DNA of 64,000 bases, taken from Pseudomonas peli. Lineage in GTDB: Bacteria > Pseudomonadota > Gammaproteobacteria > Pseudomonadales > Pseudomonadaceae. Each line of letters opens with the position of its first letter. Within the stretch, counting starts at the first letter, position 1. The position numbers were made by a program, and so were the translations under genes. The DNA lies in assembly GCF_900099645.1 (NCBI RefSeq), contig NZ_FMTL01000005.1, forward strand, positions 83,991-147,990. Direction: 5' to 3'. The notes under the pieces were generated by a model. It made no database searches. It was not told where the DNA came from and saw only the letters and a program-made list of their open reading frames with translations. This document shows positions 40,277 through 48,107 of this stretch, in pieces.

Positions 40277-41011
40277 ATGAGCCAACCCTTCGATGCAGCC
40301 GAGCTGGCGGCGAGCTACGCCAATAAGTCGCCTCAAGACATTCTCAAACTCGCCTTTGAACACTTTGGCGATGAACTCTGGCTGTCTTTCAGCGGTGCAG
40401 AAGATGTGGTGCTGGTCGACATGGCCTGGAAACTCAACAAGAACGTAAAAGTCTTCAGCCTCGACACCGGCCGCCTGCATCCGGAGACTTACCGTTTTAT
40501 CGATCAGGTGCGCGAGCACTACAACATCAGCATCGACATACTCTCGCCGGAGGCCGCCGCGCTGGAGCCTTTCGTCAAGGAAAAGGGCCTTTTCAGCTTC
40601 TATAAGGACGGCCATGGTGAATGCTGCGGCATCCGCAAAACTGCCCCGCTACGCCGCAAGCTTGCCACGGTAAAAGCCTGGGCCACAGGTCAGCGCCGTG
40701 ACCAGAGCCCCGGCACGCGCAGCCAGGTTGCTGTAGTGGAAATTGACGGTGCCTTTTCTACAGCAGATAACACCCTATTCAAGTTCAACCCGTTGGCGCA
40801 GATGAGCAGCGAAGACATCTGGGCCTATATCCGCATGCTCGAACTGCCCTACAACAGCCTGCACGAACGCGGCTTTATCAGCATCGGTTGCGAGCCTTGC
40901 ACGCGCCCGGTGCTGCCTAACCAGCATGAGCGCGAAGGCCGCTGGTGGTGGGAAGAAGCAACACAGAAAGAATGTGGCCTGCACGCTGGAAATCTAATCG
41001 CCAAAATCTGA
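40277..41011 (+). CDS. cysH: Assimilatory adenylyl-sulfate (APS) reductase
   Basis: Reduces APS to sulfite with thioredoxin in sulfate assimilation. 244 residues. The pair of cysteines in HGECCGIRKTAPLRRKL and the CEPC pair in GCEPCTRPVLP ligate a [4Fe-4S] cluster, which marks the APS-using (plant/Pseudomonas) type and not the cluster-free PAPS reductase of E. coli. The catalytic cysteine is in the tail KECGLHAGN. Nucleotide-binding SFSGAEDVVLVDMA lies near residue 40. AGGAAT precedes the ATG. Sulfite made here needs siroheme for further reduction, so cobA in this window supports both pathways. Confidence 0.94.
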   Translation: MSQPFDAAELAASYANKSPQDILKLAFEHFGDELWLSFSGAEDVVLVDMAWKLNKNVKVFSLDTGRLHPETYRFIDQVREHYNISIDILSPEAAALEPFVKEKGLFSFYKDGHGECCGIRKTAPLRRKLATVKAWATGQRRDQSPGTRSQVAVVEIDGAFSTADNTLFKFNPLAQMSSEDIWAYIRMLELPYNSLHERGFISIGCEPCTRPVLPNQHEREGRWWWEEATQKECGLHAGNLIAKI

Positions 41012-41036
41012 TTGCAAAGACGAAAGACAGATATAA

Positions 41037-41063
41037 AAAAGGCCAGTCAATGACTGGCCTTTT
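41037..41063. terminator. Terminator between cysH and the acetyltransferase gene
   Basis: AAAAGGCCAGTC-AAT-GACTGGCCTTTT, perfect 12-bp stem between convergent genes. Confidence 0.88.
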
Positions 41064-41077
41064 CGTGTGCGTATTAA

Positions 41078-41359
41078 TCAGCTTTTATCCGCATGACGCT
41101 GGCGGCGAACCATGTAACGTTCGACGTAGGAACATGAAGGAATCACCGTATACCCCAGCAGCTCGGCATACTGCAGCGCATGCTCGGTCAACGCAGCCGC
41201 GATCCCGCGCCCACGTAACGAATTGGGCACAAAGGTGCGATAGATATCCAGGGTTTGCTTCCCAAGGTCCATATAAGCCAGGTATGCCCGATCACCATCC
41301 ACTGTGGTCTCGAATTGATGGCCTGCCAGGTCATGGTGAATGGACAACGCCTCGCTCAT
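41078..41359 (-). CDS. Small GNAT-family N-acetyltransferase (YidJ/PF14542 type)
   Basis: 93 residues, the short GNAT form. The strand pair AYLAYMDLGKQTLDIYRTFVP is followed by the acetyl-CoA loop NSLRGRGIAAALTEHAL (Q/R-x-x-G-x-G/A) and IPSCSYVERYM. Substrate unknown; relatives act on small molecules or protein N-termini. It converges with cysH across a terminator. GAGG lies upstream of the ATG. Confidence 0.8.
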   Translation of the reverse strand: MSEALSIHHDLAGHQFETTVDGDRAYLAYMDLGKQTLDIYRTFVPNSLRGRGIAAALTEHALQYAELLGYTVIPSCSYVERYMVRRQRHADKS

Positions 41360-41822
41360 TGCAACTCCTCTGTTAAAACGCGCAACCCGCTTTCGCCCCT
41401 ACAGTCATGTGGTGCAGCATCTGCACCAATTAAGTTGTAGGCAATACTCACGAGCTTATCAGGCAAAAACCTGCGAGGTCACGTGAATCAATAACTTAGA
41501 TCGCACCTCGCGTCATTTCGGCACACAAGCAATCCGAACGATGTCTATGTCGGCGTCGGCAACGTTTGTAGACACGGCATCCTTCGGATGATTCATCATC
41601 AGATAACTTACGGCATCATCTCCAAGCCCCTAGAGTGATCAACGCGACTGTAGCCTGACCTCAGTGCTTCCCGTATGACTGCAAGAGGCCTCGGAACTGA
41701 TTGTTTTTTAACCAAAACATGTCAAATAAGTGGCCAGCTATGCATAAAGCAGAAAAAAACTCTGGCGGCTTGCCTTGCCTCCGTTTACTTACTACAAGTT
41801 ACAGGTAGTATGTACGCCGGCT
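41360..41822. other. Long non-coding gap before oprI
   Basis: About 460 bp without a convincing gene on either strand. It is A/T-richer than its surroundings near 41690-41760 (GTTTTTTAACCAAAAC; GCAGAAAAAAACTC). A weak sigma-70-like pair TTTACT and TAGTAT, 16 bases apart, lies just before 41815 and may drive oprI. No strong terminator hairpin was found. An unannotated small RNA cannot be excluded. Confidence 0.4.
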
Positions 41823-41844
41823 AATTTCCTACCATTAGGAAATT
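41823..41844 (+). promoter_or_regulatory. Stem-loop in the oprI leader
   Basis: AATTTCCTA-CCAT-TAGGAAATT, perfect 9-bp inverted repeat 36 bp before the oprI ATG. In the mRNA it would form a 5' hairpin that could protect a very abundant message; as DNA it could be an operator. Confidence 0.5.
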
Positions 41845-41880
41845 GCTTTTATGGAAAAACTCCACCTCAAGGGGAACACG

Positions 41881-42132
41881 ATGAACAACGTTCTGAAATT
41901 CTCTGCTCTGGCATTGGCCGCAGTTCTGGCTACCGGTTGCAGCAGCATGTCCAAAGAAACTGAAGCTCGTCTGACTGCAACTGAAGATGCAGCCGCTCGC
42001 GCTCAAGCCCGTGCCGACGAAGCCTACCGTAAGGCTGATGACGCTATGGCTGCTGCTCAGAAGGCTCAGCAAACTGCTGACGAAGCCAATGAGCGCGCTC
42101 TGCGTATGCTGGAAAAAGCCAGCCGCAAGTAA
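41881..42132 (+). CDS. oprI: Major outer-membrane lipoprotein OprI
   Basis: Very abundant small lipoprotein, 83 residues, the Pseudomonas counterpart of Braun lipoprotein, linking outer membrane and peptidoglycan. I start at the ATG at 41881 with AAGGGGAA upstream. Lipobox LATGC gives lipid attachment at Cys20. The mature part is an alanine-zipper coiled coil with A-x-x-A-x-x-x-A repeats ([19 protein letters not shown]), ending KASRK, whose lysine can be cross-linked. The next gene encodes an L,D-transpeptidase, the enzyme type that makes such links. Strong terminator downstream. Confidence 0.96.
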
Positions 42133-42151
42133 TAGCTCACAAGGCTATGAC

Positions 42152-42182
42152 AAGCCGACCCAGTTTCTGGGTCGGCTTTTTT
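42152..42182 (+). terminator. Terminator of oprI
   Basis: AAGCCGACCCAG-TTT-CTGGGTCGGCTT followed by T6: 12-bp stem, a strong terminator as expected for a highly expressed gene. Confidence 0.93.
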
Positions 42183-42220
42183 ATTGCCCAGCAAAAATGA
42201 CTACCGTTTTATAGGCAATA

Positions 42221-42255
42221 AAAAACCCGTCAGCGATTACGCATAACGGGCTTTT
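42221..42255 (-). terminator. Terminator of the L,D-transpeptidase gene
   Basis: On the minus strand AAAAGCCCGT and ACGGGTTTTT pair across a 15-base loop; T-run follows. 14 bp after the stop. Confidence 0.72.
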
Positions 42256-42268
42256 GGACAAGCTGAAG

Positions 42269-43222
42269 TCAGATAGCCGGCTCAGTCGTCACCATGGCCT
42301 GATCAGGCTGAGCAATTTCAACCGGCAAGCCATCTTCAGCAGCTACCACTTCGCGCAGCATTTCCCAGTCCAGACGCAGGTCGGCGAACTGATCATTTTT
42401 CAGCAGCGCATTGATGACGGCCGTGTGCTTATCAACAACCGAAGCATCGCCCGAATCATCTAGCGGAGCATGGGCTTCCAGGTAGACCTTACCGCCACTG
42501 CGACCGAACTTGTATGGCTCGTTGATGATGCGCACCGACGTGCCCACAGACACCATCGACGCCAGCTTCAAGACGTTGTGGTTGAGCATGCGGAAGCAGC
42601 CATGACTGACACGCATGCCAATACCAAACTTCTTGTTTGAACCGTGAATCAGGTAACCCGGCACCGACAAGCCCATCTTGTATGGACCCAGCGGGTTATC
42701 CGGACCTGGCGGCACGTAAGCAGGCAACGGATCGCCATCGGCAGCATGCTCTTCACGGATCGATTTAGGCGGTGTCCAGCCCGGGTTTGGCGTCTTGGCC
42801 GTGATGCGCGCATTGGCAACCGGCGAACTCCAGCCCTCGCGACCAATACCCAGTGGATAGGTGTAAACCACGTTACGACCTTTCGGGTAGTAGTACAGAC
42901 GGTACTCGGCGAGGTTGATCACAATACCTTCACGCGGGCCAGGCGGCAGAATGTAACGCGTCGGCAAAATAATCTCGTTGCCAGCGCCCGGCAGCCAGGG
43001 GTCAACACCCGGATTGGCAACAACCATTTCCAAATAACCCAAATCATTTGCCACACCCAAGTCGGCAAAGGTGTCCTCATATTTGGCTTGGATTACCTGC
43101 ACTTCGCCAACGATATCCTCACCAGGCGGCGGCAGAGGAAACTCAAGAGCATTAGCAGACGCTACCGCAAATACAGCGGCAAGCGGCAGGCAACGAGTGA
43201 CGGTAAAGGCACGCGACAACAT
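42269..43222 (-). CDS. L,D-transpeptidase (YkuD family)
   Basis: Periplasmic cross-linking enzyme, 317 residues from the ATG at 43222 (MLSRAFTVTRCLPLAAVFAV; CAGGAAT upstream), with a signal peptide ending near ANA. A degenerate LysM-like region (ADLGVANDLGYLEMVVANPGVDPWLP) binds glycan; the YkuD domain starts at GIVINLAEYRLYYYP and holds the active-site IHGSNKKFGIGMRVSHGCFRM (His and Cys). The 60-residue tail after it is unassigned. It may attach OprI, encoded next door, to peptidoglycan or make 3-3 cross-links; the first is attractive but inferred. Confidence 0.9.
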   Translation of the reverse strand: MLSRAFTVTRCLPLAAVFAVASANALEFPLPPPGEDIVGEVQVIQAKYEDTFADLGVANDLGYLEMVVANPGVDPWLPGAGNEIILPTRYILPPGPREGIVINLAEYRLYYYPKGRNVVYTYPLGIGREGWSSPVANARITAKTPNPGWTPPKSIREEHAADGDPLPAYVPPGPDNPLGPYKMGLSVPGYLIHGSNKKFGIGMRVSHGCFRMLNHNVLKLASMVSVGTSVRIINEPYKFGRSGGKVYLEAHAPLDDSGDASVVDKHTAVINALLKNDQFADLRLDWEMLREVVAAEDGLPVEIAQPDQAMVTTEPAI

Positions 43223-43297
43223 CCGGAAATTCCTGACGAAAAAGGTTGGTAAAAGTTGATACCGATTGTACACCGATTGATCAACTGCTTGGATAGC

Positions 43298-43579
43298 TCA
43301 GCGAACCGGCAATGCTGGACGATCACCGCGTTTCTGCGCCTCAAGTGTGGCCCGGCATGCCGGGCACAAGCGTTTGTCGCGCAGCATCGTCTTATCCAGA
43401 TCACGCCATACGGGTTGCGCGGGCAGCAAACCGCCGCATAACGTGCGGTCGGCAAACTCACCTAACTCAAGCTGACGCGCCAGCAGGTGCACACGCACTT
43501 CTCGGCAGGCGAACAGGTCAAGCTGCTCGTCGGGCTCGATCAGTTGGTAGGCATGCAAGGACCAGGCAGGACGCGGCAT
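43298..43579 (-). CDS. Conserved hypothetical protein with cysteine pairs
   Basis: 93 residues, no signal peptide. Four cysteines: FACREVRV, TLCGGLLP and the CPAC pair in KRLCPACRATLEAQKRG. The last pair with TLCGG resembles a small zinc ribbon. The C-terminus is basic. It lies between the transpeptidase and tesA, a place held by a hypothetical gene in PAO1 too (PA2855, from memory). Function unknown. Confidence 0.6.
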   Translation of the reverse strand: MPRPAWSLHAYQLIEPDEQLDLFACREVRVHLLARQLELGEFADRTLCGGLLPAQPVWRDLDKTMLRDKRLCPACRATLEAQKRGDRPALPVR

Positions 43580-43637
43580 TGAGGGCTCCAGTGCGGGGCC
43601 GCCACATTAGCCGAAAGGCACGGTACAGAAAAGCCCG

Positions 43638-44243
43638 TCAGAGCAAAGGTTTAAGGGTCGGCCAGACGTTTTCCAGCAGCTTGGGTTGTGCCTCAGCAGT
43701 GGGGTGAATGCCGTCGTTTTGCATCAGCGAAGGCACACCACCTACGCCCTCCAGCACGAAAGGCACCAGGGCAGCGTCATGCGCCTGCGCCACCTTGGGG
43801 AACACCTCAGCGAACGCAGTGATGTAGCGCACACCGTAATTGGGCGGTAGCTGCATGCCAAGGATCAGCACCTTGGCGCCCTTCTGCTGCGATGCCTGTA
43901 CCATGGCCGCAAGGTTTTGTTGCAATTGCGCCGGGGGCTGGCCACGCAGGCCATCATTGCCTCCCAACTCGATAATCACCAGCTCCGGCTGATGCTCTGT
44001 AAGCAGCGCGGGCAGCCGTGCGGCGCCGCCTGCGCTGGTGTCGCCGCTGATCGACGCATTGACTACTTGGTGGGCAAAACCCTCTTCGGCCAGGCGTTTT
44101 TCCAACAAAGCGACCCATCCCTCGCGGGTATCCAGGCCAAAAGCCGCGCTGATACTATCGCCGACGACCAGCACGGTACCCGCGAACGCCGCAGGCCCCC
44201 ACAGCAGCAGGCTCAGGGCAGTACCGATCAACCACTTACGCAT
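43638..44243 (-). CDS. tesA: Periplasmic lysophospholipase/arylesterase TesA
   Basis: SGNH/GDSL hydrolase of 201 residues from the ATG at 44243 (MRKWLIGTALSLLLW, GGAG upstream), with a signal peptide. Block I VLVVGDSISAAFGLD holds the serine, block II NASISGDTSAGGAARL the glycine, block III IIELGGNDGLRG the asparagine, block V DGIHPTAEAQ the Asp and His. Acts on thioesters, lysophospholipids and aryl esters. Its start codon lies only 10 bp from the start of the divergent ABC ATPase gene, a gene pair conserved as tesA-ybbA in E. coli. Confidence 0.92.
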   Translation of the reverse strand: MRKWLIGTALSLLLWGPAAFAGTVLVVGDSISAAFGLDTREGWVALLEKRLAEEGFAHQVVNASISGDTSAGGAARLPALLTEHQPELVIIELGGNDGLRGQPPAQLQQNLAAMVQASQQKGAKVLILGMQLPPNYGVRYITAFAEVFPKVAQAHDAALVPFVLEGVGGVPSLMQNDGIHPTAEAQPKLLENVWPTLKPLL

Positions 44244-44253
44244 TGGATTCTCC

Positions 44254-44937
44254 ATGAGCTCAAGTATTCTCACCGCGCGAAACCTTAGCAAAGTGGTCCC
44301 CAGCACGGAAGGCGAGCTAACCATACTCCATGATCTGTCGCTGGAGCTGGTTTCCGGTGGCAGCCTGGCGATTGTCGGCAGCTCCGGTTCGGGTAAATCT
44401 ACCCTGCTCGGCCTGCTCGCTGGTCTCGATCTGCCCAGTAGTGGCAGCGTGGTGCTGGCCGGTAACAACCTGGCCAGTCTCGATGAAGATCAGCGTGCGC
44501 GCGTTCGCGCTGAGCACGTCGGTTTCGTCTTTCAGTCCTTCCAGTTGCTCGACAGTTTGAATGCCCTGGAAAACGTCATGCTACCGCTGGAGCTTGAGGG
44601 CCATACCGATGCCCGCCAGCGCGCCCGCACCCTGCTGGACCGTGTCGGCCTGGGCCAACGCCTGACTCACTACCCACGCCAGCTCTCCGGCGGTGAACAG
44701 CAACGTGTAGCCATCGCCCGCGCCTTTGCCGCCGAGCCCGCGGTACTGTTTGCCGACGAGCCCACCGGTAACCTCGACAGCCACACCGGCGAGCGCATCA
44801 GCGACCTGCTGTTCGAACTGAACCAGGAGCGCGGTGCGACCCTGGTACTGGTCACCCATGACGAACGCCTGGCGCACCGCTGCCAACGCCTGATCCGCCT
44901 AGAAGGCGGTCACCTGGTCGACCACGTGGAACCTTGA
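44254..44937 (+). CDS. ABC transporter ATP-binding protein, YbbA type
   Basis: 227-residue ATPase of the LolD/MacB/YbbA group, partner of the FtsX-like permease that follows. Start at the ATG at 44254 (MSSSILTARNLSK); the open frame further upstream is antisense to tesA. Walker A VGSSGSGKSTLLGLLAG, signature LSGGEQQRVAIARAFA, Walker B VLFADEPTGNLDSHTG and VTHDERLAH. Stop and next start overlap as TGATG. The YbbA-YbbP-TesA association suggests lipid- or thioester-linked export, but the substrate is unproven. Confidence 0.9.
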   Translation: MSSSILTARNLSKVVPSTEGELTILHDLSLELVSGGSLAIVGSSGSGKSTLLGLLAGLDLPSSGSVVLAGNNLASLDEDQRARVRAEHVGFVFQSFQLLDSLNALENVMLPLELEGHTDARQRARTLLDRVGLGQRLTHYPRQLSGGEQQRVAIARAFAAEPAVLFADEPTGNLDSHTGERISDLLFELNQERGATLVLVTHDERLAHRCQRLIRLEGGHLVDHVEP

Positions 44938-47435
44938 TGAAACAGCTGCCATTTACCCGCCTGCTTTCTCTCGCTAGCCGTCAGTTGCTGCGCGATGCCC
45001 GCGCCGGCGAGCTGCGTGTGTTGTTTTTCGCCTTGCTGATCGCCGTCGCCGCCAGCACGGCCATCGGTTATTTCAGCGCACGCCTGAACGACGGCATGCT
45101 GCTGCGCGCGACTGAATTTCTCGCTGCCGACCTGCGCCTGACTGGCAGCTCGCCCAGCGCACCCGAGCAAATCAGCACGGGTAAACAATTGGGGCTGGAG
45201 CATGCCCAGCTGGTGGAATTCTCCAGCGTGGTGGCCAGCGATGCGGGTATCCAGCTGGCCAGCATCAAAGCAGCGGACAGCGCTTACCCGCTGCGGGGCG
45301 AACTGAAGAGTGCCGCCGCGCTGTATGACGCTGAACAAATCGGCACCGGCCCGCAGCCCGGTGAAGCCTGGGCCGAGGCCCGTCTGTTTGTTGCCCTCAA
45401 TCTCAAACCCGGCGACAGCGTTGAAGTCGGCGCCAAAACCCTGCGTCTGACCCGTGTACTGACCTTTCTCCCGGATGAAGCCGGTGACTTTTACAGCCTG
45501 ACCCCGCATCTGCTGATGCACCTGGACGACCTGGCCGCCACCGGCGTGGTACAACCGGGCAGCCGCGTACGCTATCAGGAGCTATGGCGCGGCGAAGCAG
45601 ACGCGTTGGCGCAGTATCGCCAGGGCATCACCCTCGCCCCCAACCAGCGCCTAGAAGATGCCAAAGATGGCAATCGCCAGGTCGGCAGCGCCCTAGGCCG
45701 CGCCGAACGCTATCTGAACCTCGCCAGCCTGGCCGCCGTGCTACTGGCCGGGGTGGCCGTTGCCCTTTCGGCAGCACGCTTTGCCGCCAGGCGTTTCGAT
45801 GCCAGCGCACTGCTGCGCTGCCTGGGCCTATCCCGGAACCAGGCACTCGGCCTGTTCAGCCTGCAATTGGCACTGCTGGGGATTACCGCCAGCCTGATCG
45901 GCGCATTGCTGGGCTGGCTGGCGCAGCTGGCGCTGTTCAACCTGCTGCAGGATTTGCTGCCGGCACAGATCCCTCCAGGCGGCCTGTGGCCCGCGCTGGC
46001 TGGTATGGCCACCGGGCTGGTCGCCCTCGCAGGCTTCGCCTTGCCGCCACTGGCCGCACTCGGCCGTGTGCCGCCGTTGCGCGTTCTGCGCCGCGATTTG
46101 TTGCCGGTGCCGGCCAGCTCCTGGCTGGTATATGGCGCAGCCTTGCTGGCACTCGGCTTGATCATGTGGCGCTTGAGCCTCGACCTGCAGCTGACTTTCG
46201 CGCTGCTCGGTGGAGGCCTGGTTACCGCGCTGCTGCTCGGTGGCCTGCTGTTGCTCGGCCTGCAGAGCCTGCGCCGCATGCTGGCCGGCGCGTCACTGCC
46301 CTGGCGGCTGGGCCTGGGCCAATTGCTGCGTCACCCACTTGCTGCAGCCGGACAGTCGCTGGCTTTCGGCCTGATCATTCTGGCAATGGCGCTGATCGCC
46401 TTGCTGCGTGGCGAACTGCTCGACACCTGGCAAGATCAGCTGCCCGAAAATGCGCCTAACCACTTCGCCCTGAATATCCTACCGGCAGACAAGTACGCCT
46501 TCGCCGCTCGCCTTAATGAACTATCACCGCACCCCGCACCATTGTTCCCCGTGGTGCCCGGTCGACTGGTGATGATCAATGGCGAGCCGGTACGACAGAT
46601 CGTCAGCAAGGAATCCCAGGGCGAGCGCGCGATTCGCCGCGACCTAAGCCTGACATGGGCCGAGGATTTGCCAGCGGATAACAACTTGATCGCTGGTAAC
46701 TGGTGGACGGATGCCAATACCAGCGAATTGCCGGGCGTATCGGTGGAGTCCGAACTGGCCGAAAGCCTGCAACTGAAACTCGGTGACCGCTTGAGCTTCA
46801 GCGTCGGCGGCCTTAACCGAGATGCGGTGGTCAGCAGCCTGCGTGAAGTGGACTGGAATAACTTCCAGCCCAACTTCTATATGATCTTCCAGCCCGGCAC
46901 CCTGCAGGATCTACCGGTCACCTACTTGACCAGTTTCTACCTGCCGCCGCAGTACGAAAAGCAACTGGTTGAGCTGTCGCGTGCCTTCCCGGCCGTGACC
47001 TTGCTGCAGGTCGAGGCGCTGCTGGAACAACTGCGCAGCATTCTCGCCCAGGTCACCCTGGCCATCGAGTTTGTCCTACTGTTCGTGCTGGCGGCCGGCC
47101 TTGCTGTACTGTTCGCCGGGCTGCAAGCCACCCTGGATGAACGCATCCGCCAGGGCGCTCTGCTGCGCGCGCTGGGCGCCGAACGCAAACTGTTGATCAA
47201 GGCGCGCCGCGCTGAATTCGGTCTGCTTGGCGCATCCAGCGGCCTGCTGGCGGCTTTTGGCTGTGAGCTGATCAGCTTTCTGCTCTATCGCTTTGCCTTT
47301 GACCTCACCTGGCAACCGCACCCCTGGTTGCTGTTGCTGCCGTTGATTGGCGCGCTGCTGGTGGGCACGGCTGGCGTTCTCGGTACGCGCAGGGCGCTAA
47401 ACATCAGCCCGCTGACGGTGCTGCGCGAGGGCTGA
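44937..47435 (+). CDS. FtsX-like ABC transporter permease, YbbP type
   Basis: 832-residue inner-membrane protein with the ten-helix layout of YbbP: N-terminal helix, a periplasmic domain, a first FtsX block (LASLAAVLLAGVAVALSAARFAARR; ALLRCLGLSRNQALGLFSLQLA), middle helices, a second periplasmic domain (about residues 500-690) and a final FtsX block (ATLDERIRQGALLRALGAERKLL) ending TALNISPLTVLREG-like. Translationally coupled to the ATPase. Together they make a type VII (mechanotransmission) ABC system acting on periplasmic substrates rather than a classical pore. No terminator follows; a repeat element does. Confidence 0.88.
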   Translation: MKQLPFTRLLSLASRQLLRDARAGELRVLFFALLIAVAASTAIGYFSARLNDGMLLRATEFLAADLRLTGSSPSAPEQISTGKQLGLEHAQLVEFSSVVASDAGIQLASIKAADSAYPLRGELKSAAALYDAEQIGTGPQPGEAWAEARLFVALNLKPGDSVEVGAKTLRLTRVLTFLPDEAGDFYSLTPHLLMHLDDLAATGVVQPGSRVRYQELWRGEADALAQYRQGITLAPNQRLEDAKDGNRQVGSALGRAERYLNLASLAAVLLAGVAVALSAARFAARRFDASALLRCLGLSRNQALGLFSLQLALLGITASLIGALLGWLAQLALFNLLQDLLPAQIPPGGLWPALAGMATGLVALAGFALPPLAALGRVPPLRVLRRDLLPVPASSWLVYGAALLALGLIMWRLSLDLQLTFALLGGGLVTALLLGGLLLLGLQSLRRMLAGASLPWRLGLGQLLRHPLAAAGQSLAFGLIILAMALIALLRGELLDTWQDQLPENAPNHFALNILPADKYAFAARLNELSPHPAPLFPVVPGRLVMINGEPVRQIVSKESQGERAIRRDLSLTWAEDLPADNNLIAGNWWTDANTSELPGVSVESELAESLQLKLGDRLSFSVGGLNRDAVVSSLREVDWNNFQPNFYMIFQPGTLQDLPVTYLTSFYLPPQYEKQLVELSRAFPAVTLLQVEALLEQLRSILAQVTLAIEFVLLFVLAAGLAVLFAGLQATLDERIRQGALLRALGAERKLLIKARRAEFGLLGASSGLLAAFGCELISFLLYRFAFDLTWQPHPWLLLLPLIGALLVGTAGVLGTRRALNISPLTVLREG

Positions 47436-47467
47436 TAGACTCGCGCACCACCTTTCTCAGCCGTCCG

Positions 47468-47608
47468 AGAACCTGTTTAGTGTCTTGCGAGCTAGAGTCC
47501 TGCAAGGCAAAAACAGGCGAGGAAGCGGAGTGTACTTTTGTACATGAGCCTTCCGAGCCTGTTTCTAACGCAGCAGGGCCGACGCGCAGCAGACGTTAAA
47601 TAGGTTCT
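47468..47608. repeat. MITE-like element with 18-bp terminal inverted repeats
   Basis: 141 bp bounded by AGAACCTGTTTAGTGTCT and AGACGTTAAATAGGTTCT, which are inverted copies with about three mismatches. Inside are GTCCTGCAAGGC...GCAGCAGGGC and TGTACTTTTGTACA palindromes. No coding capacity. The right end stops one base before the greB ATG, so it supplies the greB leader. I remember similar sequences as common repeats in Pseudomonas genomes, but could not search. Confidence 0.72.
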
Positions 47609-47609
47609 T

Positions 47610-48107
47610 ATGAGTCGCTACCGCCCACCCCGCTCCGCCGGCACTGCCCTGATCACCCCCGAGGGCGAGGCCCGCATGCGCGCCGAGTTACATGAGCTTT
47701 GGCATGTGCGCCGTCCTCAGGTTACCCAGTCGGTCAGTGAGGCTGCTGCCCAGGGCGACCGTTCGGAGAATGCCGAATACACCTACGGCAAGAAGATGCT
47801 GCGCGAAATAGACAGCCGCGTACGTTTTCTGACCAAGCGCCTGGAAAACCTCAAGGTGGTCAGCGCCCGGCCCAGTGCCCCGGATAAGGTCTACTTCGGC
47901 GCCTGGGTCACCTTGGAAGATGAGGACGGTGCTGAATCGCGCTACCGCATCATCGGCCCGGATGAGTTGGACCTGAAAAACAACCTGATCAGCATCGACT
48001 CGCCCCTGGCACGCGCCCTGATCGGCAAAAGCCTGGACGCCGAAGTACGGGTACAGACGCCAACTGGCGAGAAAACCTGGTACATCGTCGCGATCGACTA
48101 CCTGTGA
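47610..48107 (+). CDS. greB: Transcription elongation factor GreB
   Basis: 165-residue factor that enters the RNA polymerase secondary channel and triggers cleavage of backtracked RNA. N-terminal coiled coil with the tip acidic residues in GDRSENAEYTYGKKMLREIDSRVRFLTKRLENL (D and E reach the active site), C-terminal FKBP-like domain FGAWVTLEDEDGAESRYRIIGPDELD and SIDSPLARALIGK. The start MSRYRPPRSAG is conserved, so the repeat upstream has not cut the protein; the only ribosome-site candidate, AGG in TAGGTT, lies in the repeat. Overlaps mnmC by 4 bp. Confidence 0.93.
   Translation: MSRYRPPRSAGTALITPEGEARMRAELHELWHVRRPQVTQSVSEAAAQGDRSENAEYTYGKKMLREIDSRVRFLTKRLENLKVVSARPSAPDKVYFGAWVTLEDEDGAESRYRIIGPDELDLKNNLISIDSPLARALIGKSLDAEVRVQTPTGEKTWYIVAIDYL

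Noticed and set aside
44038..44253. 72-codon extension of the YbbA-like ATPase
   Set aside because: It is antisense to tesA; the ATPase begins naturally at the ATG at 44254.
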